Of a DNA stretch of 64,000 nucleotides, positions 34,752 through 44,280 are shown piece after piece. Source of the stretch: Aquificota bacterium (GTDB lineage: Bacteria > Aquificota > Aquificia > Aquificales > Aquificaceae); assembly GCA_018771605.1 (NCBI GenBank), contig CP076324.1, forward strand, positions 1,465,700 to 1,529,699, written 5' to 3'. Under the pieces are notes generated by a model that was given only the letters and a program-made list of their open reading frames with translations, did no database searches and was not told the origin of the DNA. The number at the start of each line of letters is the position of its first letter. The stretch's first letter is position 1. A program made the translations under genes and the position numbers.

Positions 34752-35777
34752 CTCCTCAAGGGCAGAAAGATAGCACTCCAAAATCCTTTGAGAATACTCT
34801 TTAAGATTAAAAGATGCTTTTGAAAACCCGCTTGAAAGCAATTCTTTAAGCCTTGTGTATAGTTCTATTTCATCTTTTACTGGAAATCCAAGACCTACCT
34901 TTTCAAGGAAGTCTTTTAAGTCCTTTACCTTGTGGGTGTGTGGTCCATAGAGGACTGGCTTTCCAAAGTAGGCAGGCTCCAAAAGGCTGTGTCCGCCAAT
35001 AGGAACAAAGGTGCCGCCCACAATGGCCACATGGGCATAGGCATAAAGAGAAAAAAGCTCGCCAAGGCTATCTACCACAAGCACATCCCAATCTTCCTCT
35101 TGATTGCTTCTAAAACTTACCCTATAGCCTTTAAAAACATCCACCACCTCTTTGGCCCTTTTTACATGCCTTGGTGCCACTATTAACTTAAGGTCCTTGA
35201 AATCCCTTCTCAAAAGGTCAAAGGCTTTTTTTATGATGGCTTCCTCTCCCTGATGGGTGCTTCCAGCCACTATAAGCCTTGAGGCATTTACTTTTAATTC
35301 CACAGGCCTTGGCTCTTCAAGGACAAACTTTAGGTTTCCACAGGGTAGGACTTTTTTACAGCCATAATTTTTAAACCTTTCTGCAGAGCTTTCATCCCTT
35401 GTGATAATGAGAGAAAACTTTTTAGATAAGCATCTTTCCAAAAGCCCACCCTTGGCATAGGCGTTTAGCCATATTTTTGGAGCCTTTGTAAAGGTCAAAA
35501 GGGAAGGCCAGAGTTCCCTTTCCATAATGACTATAGCCACAGGTTTAATCTTCCTTTCAAAGGATATTACAAAAGGTGGGAGGTCAATGGGGAGTCTGTA
35601 GAGCTTATGAAAGTATGCCTTGCCCTCTTGAGCCTTTAGATACTCCTTTGCCCTAAAGGAAAAGTAGGTAAGAACTATTTCATATCTTGGATAAAGCCTT
35701 TTTAGAAGTGGCCTTATAGTGTTAAACTCGCCTACGCTTGCAGTGTGAACCCAGAGGCTACCTCTCCCTTTCTCCAC
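34734..35777 (-). CDS. waaA: Kdo transferase WaaA (short Aquificales form)
   Basis: A 347-residue GT30 enzyme that adds Kdo from CMP-Kdo to lipid A precursor. It has [18 protein letters not shown] with the catalytic glutamate, the [20 protein letters not shown] region, WPSLLTF, GNLKF and the nucleotide-site segment [17 protein letters not shown]. coli WaaA is about 425 residues and has an N-terminal membrane anchor; the known Aquifex aeolicus enzyme is about 350 and monofunctional, which this matches. The start overlaps the ino1 stop by 20 bases. The 3' end is flanked by element B. Confidence 0.92.
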   Translation of the reverse strand: MEKGRGSLWVHTASVGEFNTIRPLLKRLYPRYEIVLTYFSFRAKEYLKAQEGKAYFHKLYRLPIDLPPFVISFERKIKPVAIVIMERELWPSLLTFTKAPKIWLNAYAKGGLLERCLSKKFSLIITRDESSAERFKNYGCKKVLPCGNLKFVLEEPRPVELKVNASRLIVAGSTHQGEEAIIKKAFDLLRRDFKDLKLIVAPRHVKRAKEVVDVFKGYRVSFRSNQEEDWDVLVVDSLGELFSLYAYAHVAIVGGTFVPIGGHSLLEPAYFGKPVLYGPHTHKVKDLKDFLEKVGLGFPVKDEIELYTRLKELLSSGFSKASFNLKEYSQRILECYLSALEEMMGDY

Positions 35778-36858
35778 GAATAAATTCTTCCACCATCTTC
35801 CTTGCCTGCCAGTCTGGGTACTGTATGGGAGGATGCTTCATGGTGTAGGCGCTTATAGAGTAAAGGGGTCCTCCTATGCCCCTGTCCCTTGCCAGCTTAC
35901 AGCACCTTATGGCATCAATCATTGAGCCTGCACTGTTTGGTGAGTCCTCCACATCAAGCTTGACTTCCACATACATGGGCACATCACCAAAGAGCCTTCC
36001 TTCTATGCGTATATAGGCTATCTTCCTGTCCTTTAGCCAAGGCGCCCAGTCGGAAGGACCTATATGTATGTTCATCGGGTCCATCTCATAAGGTATGAGG
36101 GAAGATACCGCCTCTGTCTTTGAGACCTTCTTGGTCTTTAGCCTATCCCTCTCCAGCATGTTGAGAAAGTCCGTATTGCCACCGAAGTTAAGCTGGTAGG
36201 TCCTGTCAACCTTTACGCCCCTATCAAGGAATAGCTGGACAAGGGTTCTATGCAAAATGGTGGCACCCACTTGGGATTTTATGTCATCCCCAACTACGGG
36301 AATGCCTTCGTTTTCAAACCTCTTTGCCCACTCTGGGTCCGAAACTATAAAGGTAGGCATGCCGTTTATAAAGGAAACGCCAGCCCTAAGGCAGGCCTCC
36401 GCATAAAAGCGCGCAGCCTGTTCCGACCCAACGGGAACGTAGTTTATAAGTATGTCCGCCTGAGTCTCTTTTAACACTCTTACCACATCCTCCAGTTCAT
36501 CCTCCTTCTCATCGGACAAAACAAAGCTTCTCTCCGGTGGGTAGTTGGCCATATGGGAGGCATAGCCATCAAGCACCTTACCCTTTCTGACCACCACACC
36601 CATCCTTGGTATGTTTGGTTCAAAAATGGTTGTGCAGTTGGGTGGTGAAAAGATGGCTTCTGATATGTCCTTGCCCACCTTTCTTGCGTCAATGTCCCAT
36701 GCTGCAACTATTTCAATGTCCCATGGCTTGTAGCCACCTACATCCTCAAACATAAGACCGCTTACACCCTCTCTGTGCTTTGCGTAGTAGTAGATGCCTT
36801 GAATCAAACTACTAGCACAGTTGCCAACGCCAGCTATTGCCACTCTTATTTTTGACAT
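35758..36858 (-). CDS. ino1: myo-inositol-1-phosphate synthase
   Basis: A 366-residue NAD-dependent enzyme turning glucose 6-phosphate into inositol 1-phosphate. It has the nucleotide fold [51 protein letters not shown] and [12 protein letters not shown], all of the archaeal/actinobacterial short Ino1 type. GGAGG precedes the ATG and a TATAAT lies upstream on the minus strand near 36885. In Aquificales inositol is used for phosphatidylinositol-type membrane lipids, and in some thermophiles for di-inositol phosphate. It is translationally coupled to waaA, another envelope gene. Confidence 0.93.
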   Translation of the reverse strand: MSKIRVAIAGVGNCASSLIQGIYYYAKHREGVSGLMFEDVGGYKPWDIEIVAAWDIDARKVGKDISEAIFSPPNCTTIFEPNIPRMGVVVRKGKVLDGYASHMANYPPERSFVLSDEKEDELEDVVRVLKETQADILINYVPVGSEQAARFYAEACLRAGVSFINGMPTFIVSDPEWAKRFENEGIPVVGDDIKSQVGATILHRTLVQLFLDRGVKVDRTYQLNFGGNTDFLNMLERDRLKTKKVSKTEAVSSLIPYEMDPMNIHIGPSDWAPWLKDRKIAYIRIEGRLFGDVPMYVEVKLDVEDSPNSAGSMIDAIRCCKLARDRGIGGPLYSISAYTMKHPPIQYPDWQARKMVEEFIRGERER

Positions 36859-36894
36859 TTCAACCTCCGCAAAGGCTTATAATATTATAACAGG

Positions 36895-37383
36895 ATGAAG
36901 GTTCTTTTAGTTTTCTACTCAAAACTACTTAGCGAGAGTGAGCTTTTGCAAAGGGTAAGTGAAAAGGTTAACACCTTAAAAAGGTTTATAGGGCCAGATA
37001 GCCTTTATGCTGTCATTACCTCTGAGATGAAGGACTTTATAGATAAGTTTCCAGATTTGGTCTTTATAAGGAACGACAAGGGGACCTTTCTTTATGGTCT
37101 TTATAAGGGTTTGAGAAAGTTGAGAGGCAATGATGTGTTGGTGCTTGACCCATTCCAAGCCATAAGCCTTGATAAGATAAAGGAGTTTATAAGTAAGAGA
37201 AGGGTGAATGCTTTCCATTCTTTGAACGAACATGGAAAGGGCATAGCCCTCTTTAGGCTGATTGACCTTGATTACTTTATAAGGTCTTCGGAGATTTTGC
37301 TTCTAGAAAAGGAAGAGGAAGACCTTAGCACGCTTATGGAAAAGGTCAAACAAGATTATGGTATAGAATATGAAATGCTTTGA
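36895..37383 (+). CDS. hypothetical protein, possibly nucleotidyltransferase-like
   Basis: A 162-residue cytoplasmic protein I cannot name. The pattern MKVLLVFYSKLL, DSLYAVITSEMKDFI, then GNDVLVLDPFQAISLDKIKEFI looks like a shortened Rossmann-type fold such as MobA-like or DUF2064 nucleotidyltransferases, but the catalytic signatures of those families are not clear. It lies 36 bases from the divergent ino1 gene and 12 bases before gcvH, so it is the first gene of the gcvH-gcvPA unit. Any role in glycine metabolism is guesswork. Confidence 0.55.
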   Translation: MKVLLVFYSKLLSESELLQRVSEKVNTLKRFIGPDSLYAVITSEMKDFIDKFPDLVFIRNDKGTFLYGLYKGLRKLRGNDVLVLDPFQAISLDKIKEFISKRRVNAFHSLNEHGKGIALFRLIDLDYFIRSSEILLLEKEEEDLSTLMEKVKQDYGIEYEML

Positions 37384-37395
37384 GGAGGTAAGATT

Positions 37396-37917
37396 ATGGA
37401 AGACATCATAGTGGGTAAGTATGTGGTAAAGACAGACAGGTATTACACAAAGGACCATGAATGGGCCCTTGTTAAAGGCAATAAGGCATGGATTGGTATA
37501 ACCGATTATGCGCAAAAGGAGTTGGGTGATGTGGTCTACATAGACCTACCACAGGTAGGTGAATCCTATGAAAGTGGAGATACCATTGCCAACGTGGAAT
37601 CTGTGAAAAGTGTATCGCCAATCTATGCGCCACTCTCTGGCACAGTGGTAGAGGTCAACGAAACCTTAAGCGATGAACCTCATCTTATAAACGAATCTCC
37701 TTATGAGGATGGATGGATTGCAGTCCTTGAGCTTTCCGACCCTATGGAAGTGGAAGACCTTATGCCCGCCGAAGACTACGCCCAGCTTCTTGTGGAGATA
37801 GTCAAAGAAGAAAAAGGAGAAGAGGTAAAGCTTGAAATGCCAGAGGAGGAAGTTATAGAAGAATCCTTGGAGGCACTGCCAGAAGAAGAACTTGGCTACG
37901 AAGAAAGGGAAAAGTAA
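37396..37917 (+). CDS. gcvH: glycine cleavage H protein with long acidic C-terminal tail
   Basis: A 173-residue lipoyl carrier. YTKDHEWALV and GITDYAQKELGDVVYIDLP are the H-protein signatures and the lipoylated Lys71 is in ANVESVKSVS. It shuttles the aminomethyl group between the P and T proteins. Typical GcvH is about 130 residues; here about 35-40 extra residues follow the conserved end, almost all Glu, Leu and Pro. A GGAGG lies before the ATG, and gcvPA starts immediately after the stop codon. Confidence 0.94.
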   Translation: MEDIIVGKYVVKTDRYYTKDHEWALVKGNKAWIGITDYAQKELGDVVYIDLPQVGESYESGDTIANVESVKSVSPIYAPLSGTVVEVNETLSDEPHLINESPYEDGWIAVLELSDPMEVEDLMPAEDYAQLLVEIVKEEKGEEVKLEMPEEEVIEESLEALPEEELGYEEREK

Positions 37918-39228
37918 ATGTATATACCCCATTCCGAAGAAGAAACTGAAAGGATTTTAAAAACGCTTGGCCTCTCCCGCCTTGAGGACCTCTTTTCACA
38001 CATAGACCCTTCTCTACTTTCTGAACCTTCTTTGCCTCCACCAAAAAGTGAAGAAGAGATAAGAAGGTATATAAAAGAATTGGGAAGTCAAAACGCAGAG
38101 CTTGTGTGTTTTGCAGGCTTTGGTGCCTACGATAGGATCGTTCCATCGGTTATATGGCAAATACTAAACAGGGGAGAGTTTTTGACAGCCTACACACCCT
38201 ACCAGCCGGAGGCCTCTCAAGGAACCCTCCAGGCCATCTTTGAATACCAAAGCCTCATATGTGAGCTTACCAAGATGGATGTGGCCAATGCAAGCATGTA
38301 TGATGGTGCCTCTGCCCTTGCGGAAGCTATTTTGATGGCAAGGGCTATAAGGGGAAAGGGCAAAAGGGTTATACTTTCGGAGGGCATAAACCCTCTTTAT
38401 AGACAGGTGGTAAGCACCTACCTTATGGGCTATAGGGATGAGATAGCCCTTTGCACTCTCACAGAAGAAGGCCATACGGACCTTGATAGGCTGGAAAACC
38501 TTTTAAAGGATGGAGAGGTCCATGCACTTGCGGTGCAATATCCAAACTTTCTGGGCTTTGTGGAACCACTAAGGGAGATATCTGAACTTTCCAAAAGGTA
38601 TGAGGTGCCACTGGTGGTGGTGGCAGACCCTATAGCTTTGAGCATTTTGAGGCCACCAGGAGAGTTTGGTGTGGACATTGTGGTGGGAGAGGGCCAGCAG
38701 ATGGGAGTACCTTTAAACTTTGGCGGTCCTTATGTGGGCTTTTTTGCCACAAGGATGGAACATGTGAGAAGGATGCCCGGAAGGCTTGTAGGCATGGCAG
38801 AGGACATAGAAGGAAAGAGGGCCTTTACCCTTGTGTTGCAAACAAGAGAACAGCACATAAGAAGGGAGAGAGCCACATCCAACATATGCACTAACCAAAA
38901 CCTCATAGCCCTTGCCAACCTCTTATACATGGTGCTTCTTGGAAAGGAAGGACTAAGGGAGGTGGCAATTCAAAGCCTCTCAAAGGCGTTTTACTTAAAA
39001 GAAAGGCTTTTAAGCCTTGGCTTTGAAGAGGTTTATAAAGGGAAACATCTTTGGGAGTTTCCACTAAGGCATGAAAAGAGTAAAGAGCTCTATCAAAAGG
39101 CCTTAAACTCCGGCTTTCTCTTTGGCGTGCCCCTTGATGACTTTGGATATAAAAACACCTTGCTTATAGCAACCACAGAAAAGAGGACAAAGGAGGAAAT
39201 GGATAGGCTTGTACAGGTCCTTCTTTAA
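37918..39228 (+). CDS. gcvPA: glycine dehydrogenase (decarboxylating) subunit 1
   Basis: A 436-residue alpha subunit of the split P protein. It has CFAGFGAYDRIVPSVI, TAYTPYQPEASQGTLQAIFEYQ (broken across the family motif), GASALAEAILMA and GGPYVGFFATR with LVGMAEDIEGKRAF. The catalytic PLP lysine is in the beta subunit (gcvPB), which is not in this window. The ATG follows the gcvH stop without a gap. Its stop shares four bases (TTAA, 39225-39228) with the convergent gene. Confidence 0.95.
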   Translation: MYIPHSEEETERILKTLGLSRLEDLFSHIDPSLLSEPSLPPPKSEEEIRRYIKELGSQNAELVCFAGFGAYDRIVPSVIWQILNRGEFLTAYTPYQPEASQGTLQAIFEYQSLICELTKMDVANASMYDGASALAEAILMARAIRGKGKRVILSEGINPLYRQVVSTYLMGYRDEIALCTLTEEGHTDLDRLENLLKDGEVHALAVQYPNFLGFVEPLREISELSKRYEVPLVVVADPIALSILRPPGEFGVDIVVGEGQQMGVPLNFGGPYVGFFATRMEHVRRMPGRLVGMAEDIEGKRAFTLVLQTREQHIRRERATSNICTNQNLIALANLLYMVLLGKEGLREVAIQSLSKAFYLKERLLSLGFEEVYKGKHLWEFPLRHEKSKELYQKALNSGFLFGVPLDDFGYKNTLLIATTEKRTKEEMDRLVQVLL

Positions 39229-39776
39229 AAGGTGCAAGCCTTACTTTTAATTTCAAGTTCTTTACAAACTTTCCTACAGTAATTTTTACTTTCAATCATA
39301 CTTTCTTGATCGTTAATTACAAAAAACTTTCCGTCAAAATCATACACTTTAGCCCTGCAATAATCCTCTTTCTTGCCATATATGGAGTATTCATAAACTT
39401 TTAGTTTTTCCTCAAGCTTTACATTGTAAGAATACCTTCCAGCGCCTCCTGTACCAACCAAAAATATAGCATCTTTGTATTTATCTCCATCTTTAATTTT
39501 AGCAACTTGAAAATTGTTGTCTTTATAAATTAAAAGAACTGTAAGGTCCGTTGTGGCACCCATACTTGCAAAATGAACCAAAATTAGATTTTTAGACCTA
39601 CCCACAATGAAGGGCTTTTCAAAAAGGTTGTCGCTCCTGATTATAAACTCAGAACTCCTATAGTTGCTAAAGGACTTTTTTATGAATTCTTTTAACTTAT
39701 TTTCGTCAATCTCCGGCTGGGACATAGAAAAGCCAAAAAATAGGAAAAGGATAAAAAGAAGCCTTGTAAAAACCAT
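39225..39776 (-). CDS. hypothetical secreted protein with four cysteines
   Basis: A 183-residue protein with a signal peptide (FTRLLFILFLFFGFSMS) and no further membrane helix. It is rich in beta-strand-like stretches (NLILVHFASMGATTDLTVLLIY) and has four cysteines, all in the last third (DYCRAK, NYCRKVCKEL, KACTF), probably paired in the periplasm. I know no family. It is followed upstream by the efflux operon on the same strand, 16 bases from emrB, so it may be the last gene of that transcript. Confidence 0.6.
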   Translation of the reverse strand: MVFTRLLFILFLFFGFSMSQPEIDENKLKEFIKKSFSNYRSSEFIIRSDNLFEKPFIVGRSKNLILVHFASMGATTDLTVLLIYKDNNFQVAKIKDGDKYKDAIFLVGTGGAGRYSYNVKLEEKLKVYEYSIYGKKEDYCRAKVYDFDGKFFVINDQESMIESKNYCRKVCKELEIKSKACTF

Positions 39777-39792
39777 AGGTATAATTTTACAC

Positions 39793-41334
39793 CTATCCTT
39801 TTCTTTTACGCACTAAAACATCTTTAAAAAGAAGATAAAAGATAGGAACACTTCCCAACAGGGCCCAAAGGCCAGCTAAAAATAGGGTGGAGCCAAAGGC
39901 ATCAGATAGGGCATAGAGGCTTTGAAGCTGGTAGAAGAGGGCTTGTGCCTTTTCTTGAGACTGATGGGTGAGGAGGCTAAGTTCTTGAGACCACCTTTGG
40001 ATATGCATCTGGACCCATTGTATATTTTGCACTTCTGTGCTTCTTTGGAAGTTTTCTGTAGCAAACCTTTGAAGGTCGTTGGTGGCCAAGGCTGTACCAA
40101 AGGAGCCTCCCACAAAGCGTATGTAGTGCATAAGGCTAACTCCAAATGTAGTTTTTTCTCCCAAGCTCCTTAGGGCCATCTGGGTTATGGGAGCAAAGAA
40201 AAAGCCCATGCCCACACCCATAAGGGTAAGGTATAGGATGGCCGTATGCCTTGGAGTAAAGTAGTTTAGACTTGGAAGTAGTAGGAAGTTAACAAGGAGA
40301 TAGCTAAGGGTGGCTATGTAGAGGGCTAATTTGGGGGATTTTTTGTCAGATATTAGGCCTGCCACGGGAGATAGAAAGCCTATGGCGAGGGCCATGGGGA
40401 GGATGGCAAGGCCTGCCTGAAGGGTGGTATAGCCCTTTAACTTTTCAAAGTAAAGGGGAATAAGGTAAAAGACCTGATACATGGAAAAGCCAAGCACAAA
40501 GCAATAGACCCAAAGAGCTATCAAAAACTCCCTTATCTTAAAGAGGGAGTAATCTATTAGCCTGTTTTTGGAAAGGGTCTCCCACAAGAAGAAGAGTAAA
40601 AGTGAAAAGACAGAAAGGATAGTAAGGTAAAGGATAAAGTCGCTGGAAAACCAGCCCTCCTTTTGGCCCCTTGAGAGGACTATAAGAAGGCTAACGGTAA
40701 AGCTTGTCAAAAATATATAAGACAGAGGGTTAAGTTTTACCTTGTGCTGTGGCCTGTAGTCCTTTAAAAAGAAAAAGGCCAAAGCAAAGTTAAAAATGCC
40801 TATGGGTAGGTTTATGTAAAAGATCCATCGCCAGTCTATATGTTCTGTTATCCATCCGCCCAAGGTAGGCCCAAGGGCTGGCGCAAAGCTGACTCCCAAG
40901 CCGTATATGCCCATGGCAAGGCCCCTTTTCTCTGGCGCATAGGCGGAAAAGAGAAGGGCCTCTGCACTTACCACAATGAGAGATTCTCCAAAGCCTTGCA
41001 CTGTCCTTGAGGCTATCATCCACTCCAAGGATTGGGCTTGACCGCAGAAAAAGGAAGCTGTGGTAAAAAGGAAAAGGCCCAAGAGAAATACCTTCTTTAG
41101 GCCCATTATGCCCTCCAGCCACTCTACCAAAAGGATGGCGCTTGCGGCTGAGGTCATGTAAGCTGTTATTACCCATTGCACGCCGTAGAGGTCCGTAGAA
41201 AGGGGTGCTATCATCTTTGGCACCACAATCTCCACAATGGTTGTGTCCAAAATGGCCATAAAAACGCCAACCATCAAAGAAAAGGTCAGTATAATCCTCT
41301 CTGCCGAGCTTAAGGTTTCATGAAAGGGCCTCAT
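39793..41334 (-). CDS. emrB: EmrB/QacA-family (DHA2) multidrug transporter
   Basis: A 513-residue major facilitator with about 14 helices. It has the DHA2 motif LDTTIVEIVVPKM in helix 1, QWVITAYMTSAASAIL, RTVQGFGESLIVVSAEAL and GLGVSFAPALGPTLGGWI (motif C of drug:H+ antiporters) followed by WRWIFYINLPIG. It should be the inner-membrane pump working with the EmrA adaptor and a TolC channel encoded just upstream. The start overlaps the emrA stop (ATGA). Confidence 0.93.
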   Translation of the reverse strand: MRPFHETLSSAERIILTFSLMVGVFMAILDTTIVEIVVPKMIAPLSTDLYGVQWVITAYMTSAASAILLVEWLEGIMGLKKVFLLGLFLFTTASFFCGQAQSLEWMIASRTVQGFGESLIVVSAEALLFSAYAPEKRGLAMGIYGLGVSFAPALGPTLGGWITEHIDWRWIFYINLPIGIFNFALAFFFLKDYRPQHKVKLNPLSYIFLTSFTVSLLIVLSRGQKEGWFSSDFILYLTILSVFSLLLFFLWETLSKNRLIDYSLFKIREFLIALWVYCFVLGFSMYQVFYLIPLYFEKLKGYTTLQAGLAILPMALAIGFLSPVAGLISDKKSPKLALYIATLSYLLVNFLLLPSLNYFTPRHTAILYLTLMGVGMGFFFAPITQMALRSLGEKTTFGVSLMHYIRFVGGSFGTALATNDLQRFATENFQRSTEVQNIQWVQMHIQRWSQELSLLTHQSQEKAQALFYQLQSLYALSDAFGSTLFLAGLWALLGSVPIFYLLFKDVLVRKRKG

Positions 41335-42449
41335 TCCCTCTTTATCTCCACCCTTCCACCCATGCCTACCCTCAAAAGGCTAAGGTCTCCTTTTGTGATA
41401 CTTATCTTTACCGGTATCCTTTGGACCACCTTTGTAAACTCTCCGGCAGATATGTCCCTTGGCACAAGGGCAAAGGTAGCGGCGGAAGCTGGGCTTATCT
41501 CCTCCACCACACCTTCAAAAACCACCTTTGGATAGGCGTCAAGCCTTATGTAGGCCTTTGAACCTACCTTTACACCCCTTAGCTTGTCCTCCTCCAGCAG
41601 AACCTCCACATAGTAGGAATTTTCCTTTATGAGGCTAAAGGCGGGCTGGCCAGCTTTTACCGTATCTCCCACGCTTACAAACCTCTTTGCCACAATACCA
41701 TCAAAGGGGCTAACCAAAACAGTTCTTTTCAGGTCCAGACTTGCCTTCTCAAGCTTAGCTTTTAAGCTTTTTAACTCTCCCTCCATAGCCTCTATCTTTT
41801 TGTCAAGCTCTATAAGGCTTAGCTCTTCTACCTTTGCCATGCCATACTCCTTCTCAAGCCTTTGGATGGAAATGTTCAGCTCCTTTATGTTGGCCTCAAG
41901 GGCAGAAAGCCTTGAAAGAAATACCTTATACTGAGTATCTACCTGCTCAAACCTTTGGCTTGGCACAAGCCCTTTTTCTAATAGATTCTTTAACCTTTCC
42001 CTGTCCTTGGAGAGCTGTTCAAGCTGTGCTTTTATCTCCTCCCTTTGGCCCAAAAGGGCCCTCTTCTTTTCTTTTAGCTCCTCCGCAGAGTCCTTAACTG
42101 CACCCACCCTTAGGCCCACCCGCTTGGCAAGCTTTTCTCTCTGAACCTTTAAGGCTAATATCTGAGCTTCCATGGAGCTTATGCTATTTTCCAGACCTTT
42201 CACTGCTATTTTGTAGTCCGTGTCTTCAAGCCTTGCCAAAGGCTCACCAGCCTTTACCCTGTCCCCCACATCCTTATAAACCTCTACCACCCTACCATCC
42301 ACCTCAAAGGCCACACTGCTCATGCTGTCTGACTTTACAAAGACCGCATCGCTTATGGCGTAGTCCATCCTATGCTTTATCCATCGGTAGGAAAAAAAGG
42401 AAAAGACCAAAAGCAAGATTATAAGGATGGTAATCCCCAGTCTCTTCAT
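41331..42449 (-). CDS. emrA: EmrA/HlyD-family membrane fusion protein
   Basis: A 372-residue adaptor with one N-terminal transmembrane helix (LGITILIILLLVFSFFSYRW), two half lipoyl motifs (VGDRVKAGEPLARLED and the later VGDTVKAGQPAFSLI) flanking a long coiled-coil hairpin (about residues 80-240) and a beta-barrel domain. It bridges EmrB and an outer-membrane TolC channel. It overlaps both neighbours by the ATGA type. Confidence 0.92.
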   Translation of the reverse strand: MKRLGITILIILLLVFSFFSYRWIKHRMDYAISDAVFVKSDSMSSVAFEVDGRVVEVYKDVGDRVKAGEPLARLEDTDYKIAVKGLENSISSMEAQILALKVQREKLAKRVGLRVGAVKDSAEELKEKKRALLGQREEIKAQLEQLSKDRERLKNLLEKGLVPSQRFEQVDTQYKVFLSRLSALEANIKELNISIQRLEKEYGMAKVEELSLIELDKKIEAMEGELKSLKAKLEKASLDLKRTVLVSPFDGIVAKRFVSVGDTVKAGQPAFSLIKENSYYVEVLLEEDKLRGVKVGSKAYIRLDAYPKVVFEGVVEEISPASAATFALVPRDISAGEFTKVVQRIPVKISITKGDLSLLRVGMGGRVEIKRE

Positions 42450-43714
42450 AGCTCTCCCGCCTCTCTTAAAAGTTCAAAGTAAGCCTTAAGAAGATCATAG
42501 TAGGCTATGACCTTTGCCTTCCTTGCCTGGGTTAGGCTTGCCTCCGCACCTAGCAGGTCCGTACCGCTTATTATTTGGTTTCTGTATTGCTCAAGGGATA
42601 GCCTGTAAAACTCTTCCGCAAGCCTTAGGTTTTCCTCGGCCACCCGTAGGTTATCCCTTGCGGTAAGAAGCCTCTCATAGGCAGACTTTATGCCCAAGGC
42701 TATCTTTTCTGCAAGGTCCTTTAGCTCCTCCTTGGACTTTTTTTCTTCCTCCACATAGGACAAGGCCCTGTAGTAAGAGCTAAGGGCATTAAAGCTTAGG
42801 CTTACACCAGCACTAAGGGTGAAAAAGCCCTTGGGGTATATGTTGGGGTTTTGGTCTGAATAGTTGTATAGAGCTTCCAAAAAGGCCTTTGGATAAAAGG
42901 CAGAAAGCTCAAGCCTTCTTTTTAGCCTTGCCACTTCCATGCTCTCCTTTGCCAGCCTTAAGGCTGGCCTTTGGACCATAGCCTTATCTATGAGTTCTTT
43001 TAAATCTGGAACCTCCACCTGACTTTTTATAGGCTCTAGCTCCTTTAGTCTCTCTTCCTCTATGCCCGTGAGCCTTGAGAGGTTTGCCAAGGCTATGCGG
43101 TAGTTTCCTTCTGCCTGTCTTAGGTCCCTTTCCACCTCTGCCAGTTTTACCTTTGCCTGAAGCACGTCCGTGATGGCCACAAGGCCCTCCTTATAAAAGG
43201 CCTCCCTCTGTCTTAGGTCCGCCTCTATGGCCTCCTTTTGCTTTTTTATAACTTCTATTTGGTCCAAGGAAGATAGCACCAAAAGGTAGGCCTTTATTAC
43301 CTCAAGCCTTAGGTCCAATAAGGCTTCTTTGTACTCTTCTTCTGAGATCTTTAAAAGCCTCTCTGATATGGCCACCTTGGAAGACCTTTGGCCCCCATCA
43401 AAGATCATCTGCCTTATGCCGGCCTGAAAGCTCTGGTATGTATCCTTTGAACTCTCCACCACAAGAGGCGGAAGGCCTCCAAAGGCTGGTATGCTTATGG
43501 ACTGCCTCTCCGACTGCCAAGAAAACTTGTAGTTTAATAAAAACTCTGGATAATAAAGGCCTTTGTCCGCCCTTAGCTGTAGCTTGGCCGACTCTATGGC
43601 ATACCTCTTGGAAAGAAGGCTTGCGTTCTTCTCTTCTGCAGACTTCAAAAGCTCCTCAAGGCTAAGGGAAAAGGAGAGGCTAAAAAGACAAAGCAAAAGT
43701 CCTACAACCCACAT
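42446..43714 (-). CDS. TolC-family outer-membrane efflux protein (first copy)
   Basis: A 422-residue outer-membrane channel with a signal peptide (VVGLLLCLFSLSFS) and the two-fold repeated TolC layout: SIPAF-QAGIRQMIFDGG and the paired helical stretches LDLRLEVIKAYLLVLSSLDQIEVIKKQ and ARDNLRVAEENLRLAEEFYRLSLEQYRN. Overlaps emrA by four bases and the TetR gene by 13. It is 422 residues, close to the 406-residue second copy, but the two are not close duplicates. Confidence 0.9.
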   Translation of the reverse strand: MWVVGLLLCLFSLSFSLSLEELLKSAEEKNASLLSKRYAIESAKLQLRADKGLYYPEFLLNYKFSWQSERQSISIPAFGGLPPLVVESSKDTYQSFQAGIRQMIFDGGQRSSKVAISERLLKISEEEYKEALLDLRLEVIKAYLLVLSSLDQIEVIKKQKEAIEADLRQREAFYKEGLVAITDVLQAKVKLAEVERDLRQAEGNYRIALANLSRLTGIEEERLKELEPIKSQVEVPDLKELIDKAMVQRPALRLAKESMEVARLKRRLELSAFYPKAFLEALYNYSDQNPNIYPKGFFTLSAGVSLSFNALSSYYRALSYVEEEKKSKEELKDLAEKIALGIKSAYERLLTARDNLRVAEENLRLAEEFYRLSLEQYRNQIISGTDLLGAEASLTQARKAKVIAYYDLLKAYFELLREAGEL

Positions 43715-44280
43715 TTTAAACCTCTAAAGATAACATCAAGCCCCTCTTGTGCTTCTTGAAGTATCTCCTCAAGCCCTGCGTTGTTTAAAAGCAATCTTTC
43801 CATATACAAGAGCCTCATATAGCCTACGATGAGATTGACCAAGGTCCTCACACTTCCACATCTAAACTCATCCTCTTTGTAGCCCTTTTCCACCATCTTG
43901 GTTAGCAAGGCTACAATATCCTCCATGTGCCTTTTGTGAAGCCTTTTAAACTCCTCCCTGTTGCAAAGGAGCTCAAAGAAAAAGACATAGGCTATGTGCC
44001 TGTCTTGATAGCATTCTATCAAAAAGTCCCTTATGTGGCCCCTTATCATCTCCTCCGCAGAAAGGCCCTTATTTAGCCACCTTCTCATTATCTCTTTTGT
44101 CCTCTCTGCCATGCTGTTTATGAGCTCTTCCATAAGCTGGTCCTTGCTCTTAAAGTAGAAGTAAAAGGCTCCCTTTGAAAGGCCCGCATGTTTCACTATG
44201 TCCTCCACAGTGGTGTGGTTATAGCCCTTTTTGGAAAATAGCTCCTTTGCCGACTGGATTATCTTTTCTCTTGTGCTCAT
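43702..44280 (-). CDS. TetR-family repressor of the efflux operon
   Basis: A 192-residue regulator. The N-terminal helix-turn-helix is clear: REKIIQSAKELFSKKG, TTVEDIVKHAGLSKGAFYFYFKSKDQL. The rest is a helical ligand-binding domain. It lies in the middle of the operon it most likely controls, with a perfect palindrome at the operon promoter (46564-46581) as the obvious operator. Binding of the pumped compound would release it. It overlaps the second TolC gene upstream (ATGA) and the first downstream. Confidence 0.93.
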   Translation of the reverse strand: MSTREKIIQSAKELFSKKGYNHTTVEDIVKHAGLSKGAFYFYFKSKDQLMEELINSMAERTKEIMRRWLNKGLSAEEMIRGHIRDFLIECYQDRHIAYVFFFELLCNREEFKRLHKRHMEDIVALLTKMVEKGYKEDEFRCGSVRTLVNLIVGYMRLLYMERLLLNNAGLEEILQEAQEGLDVIFRGLKCGL

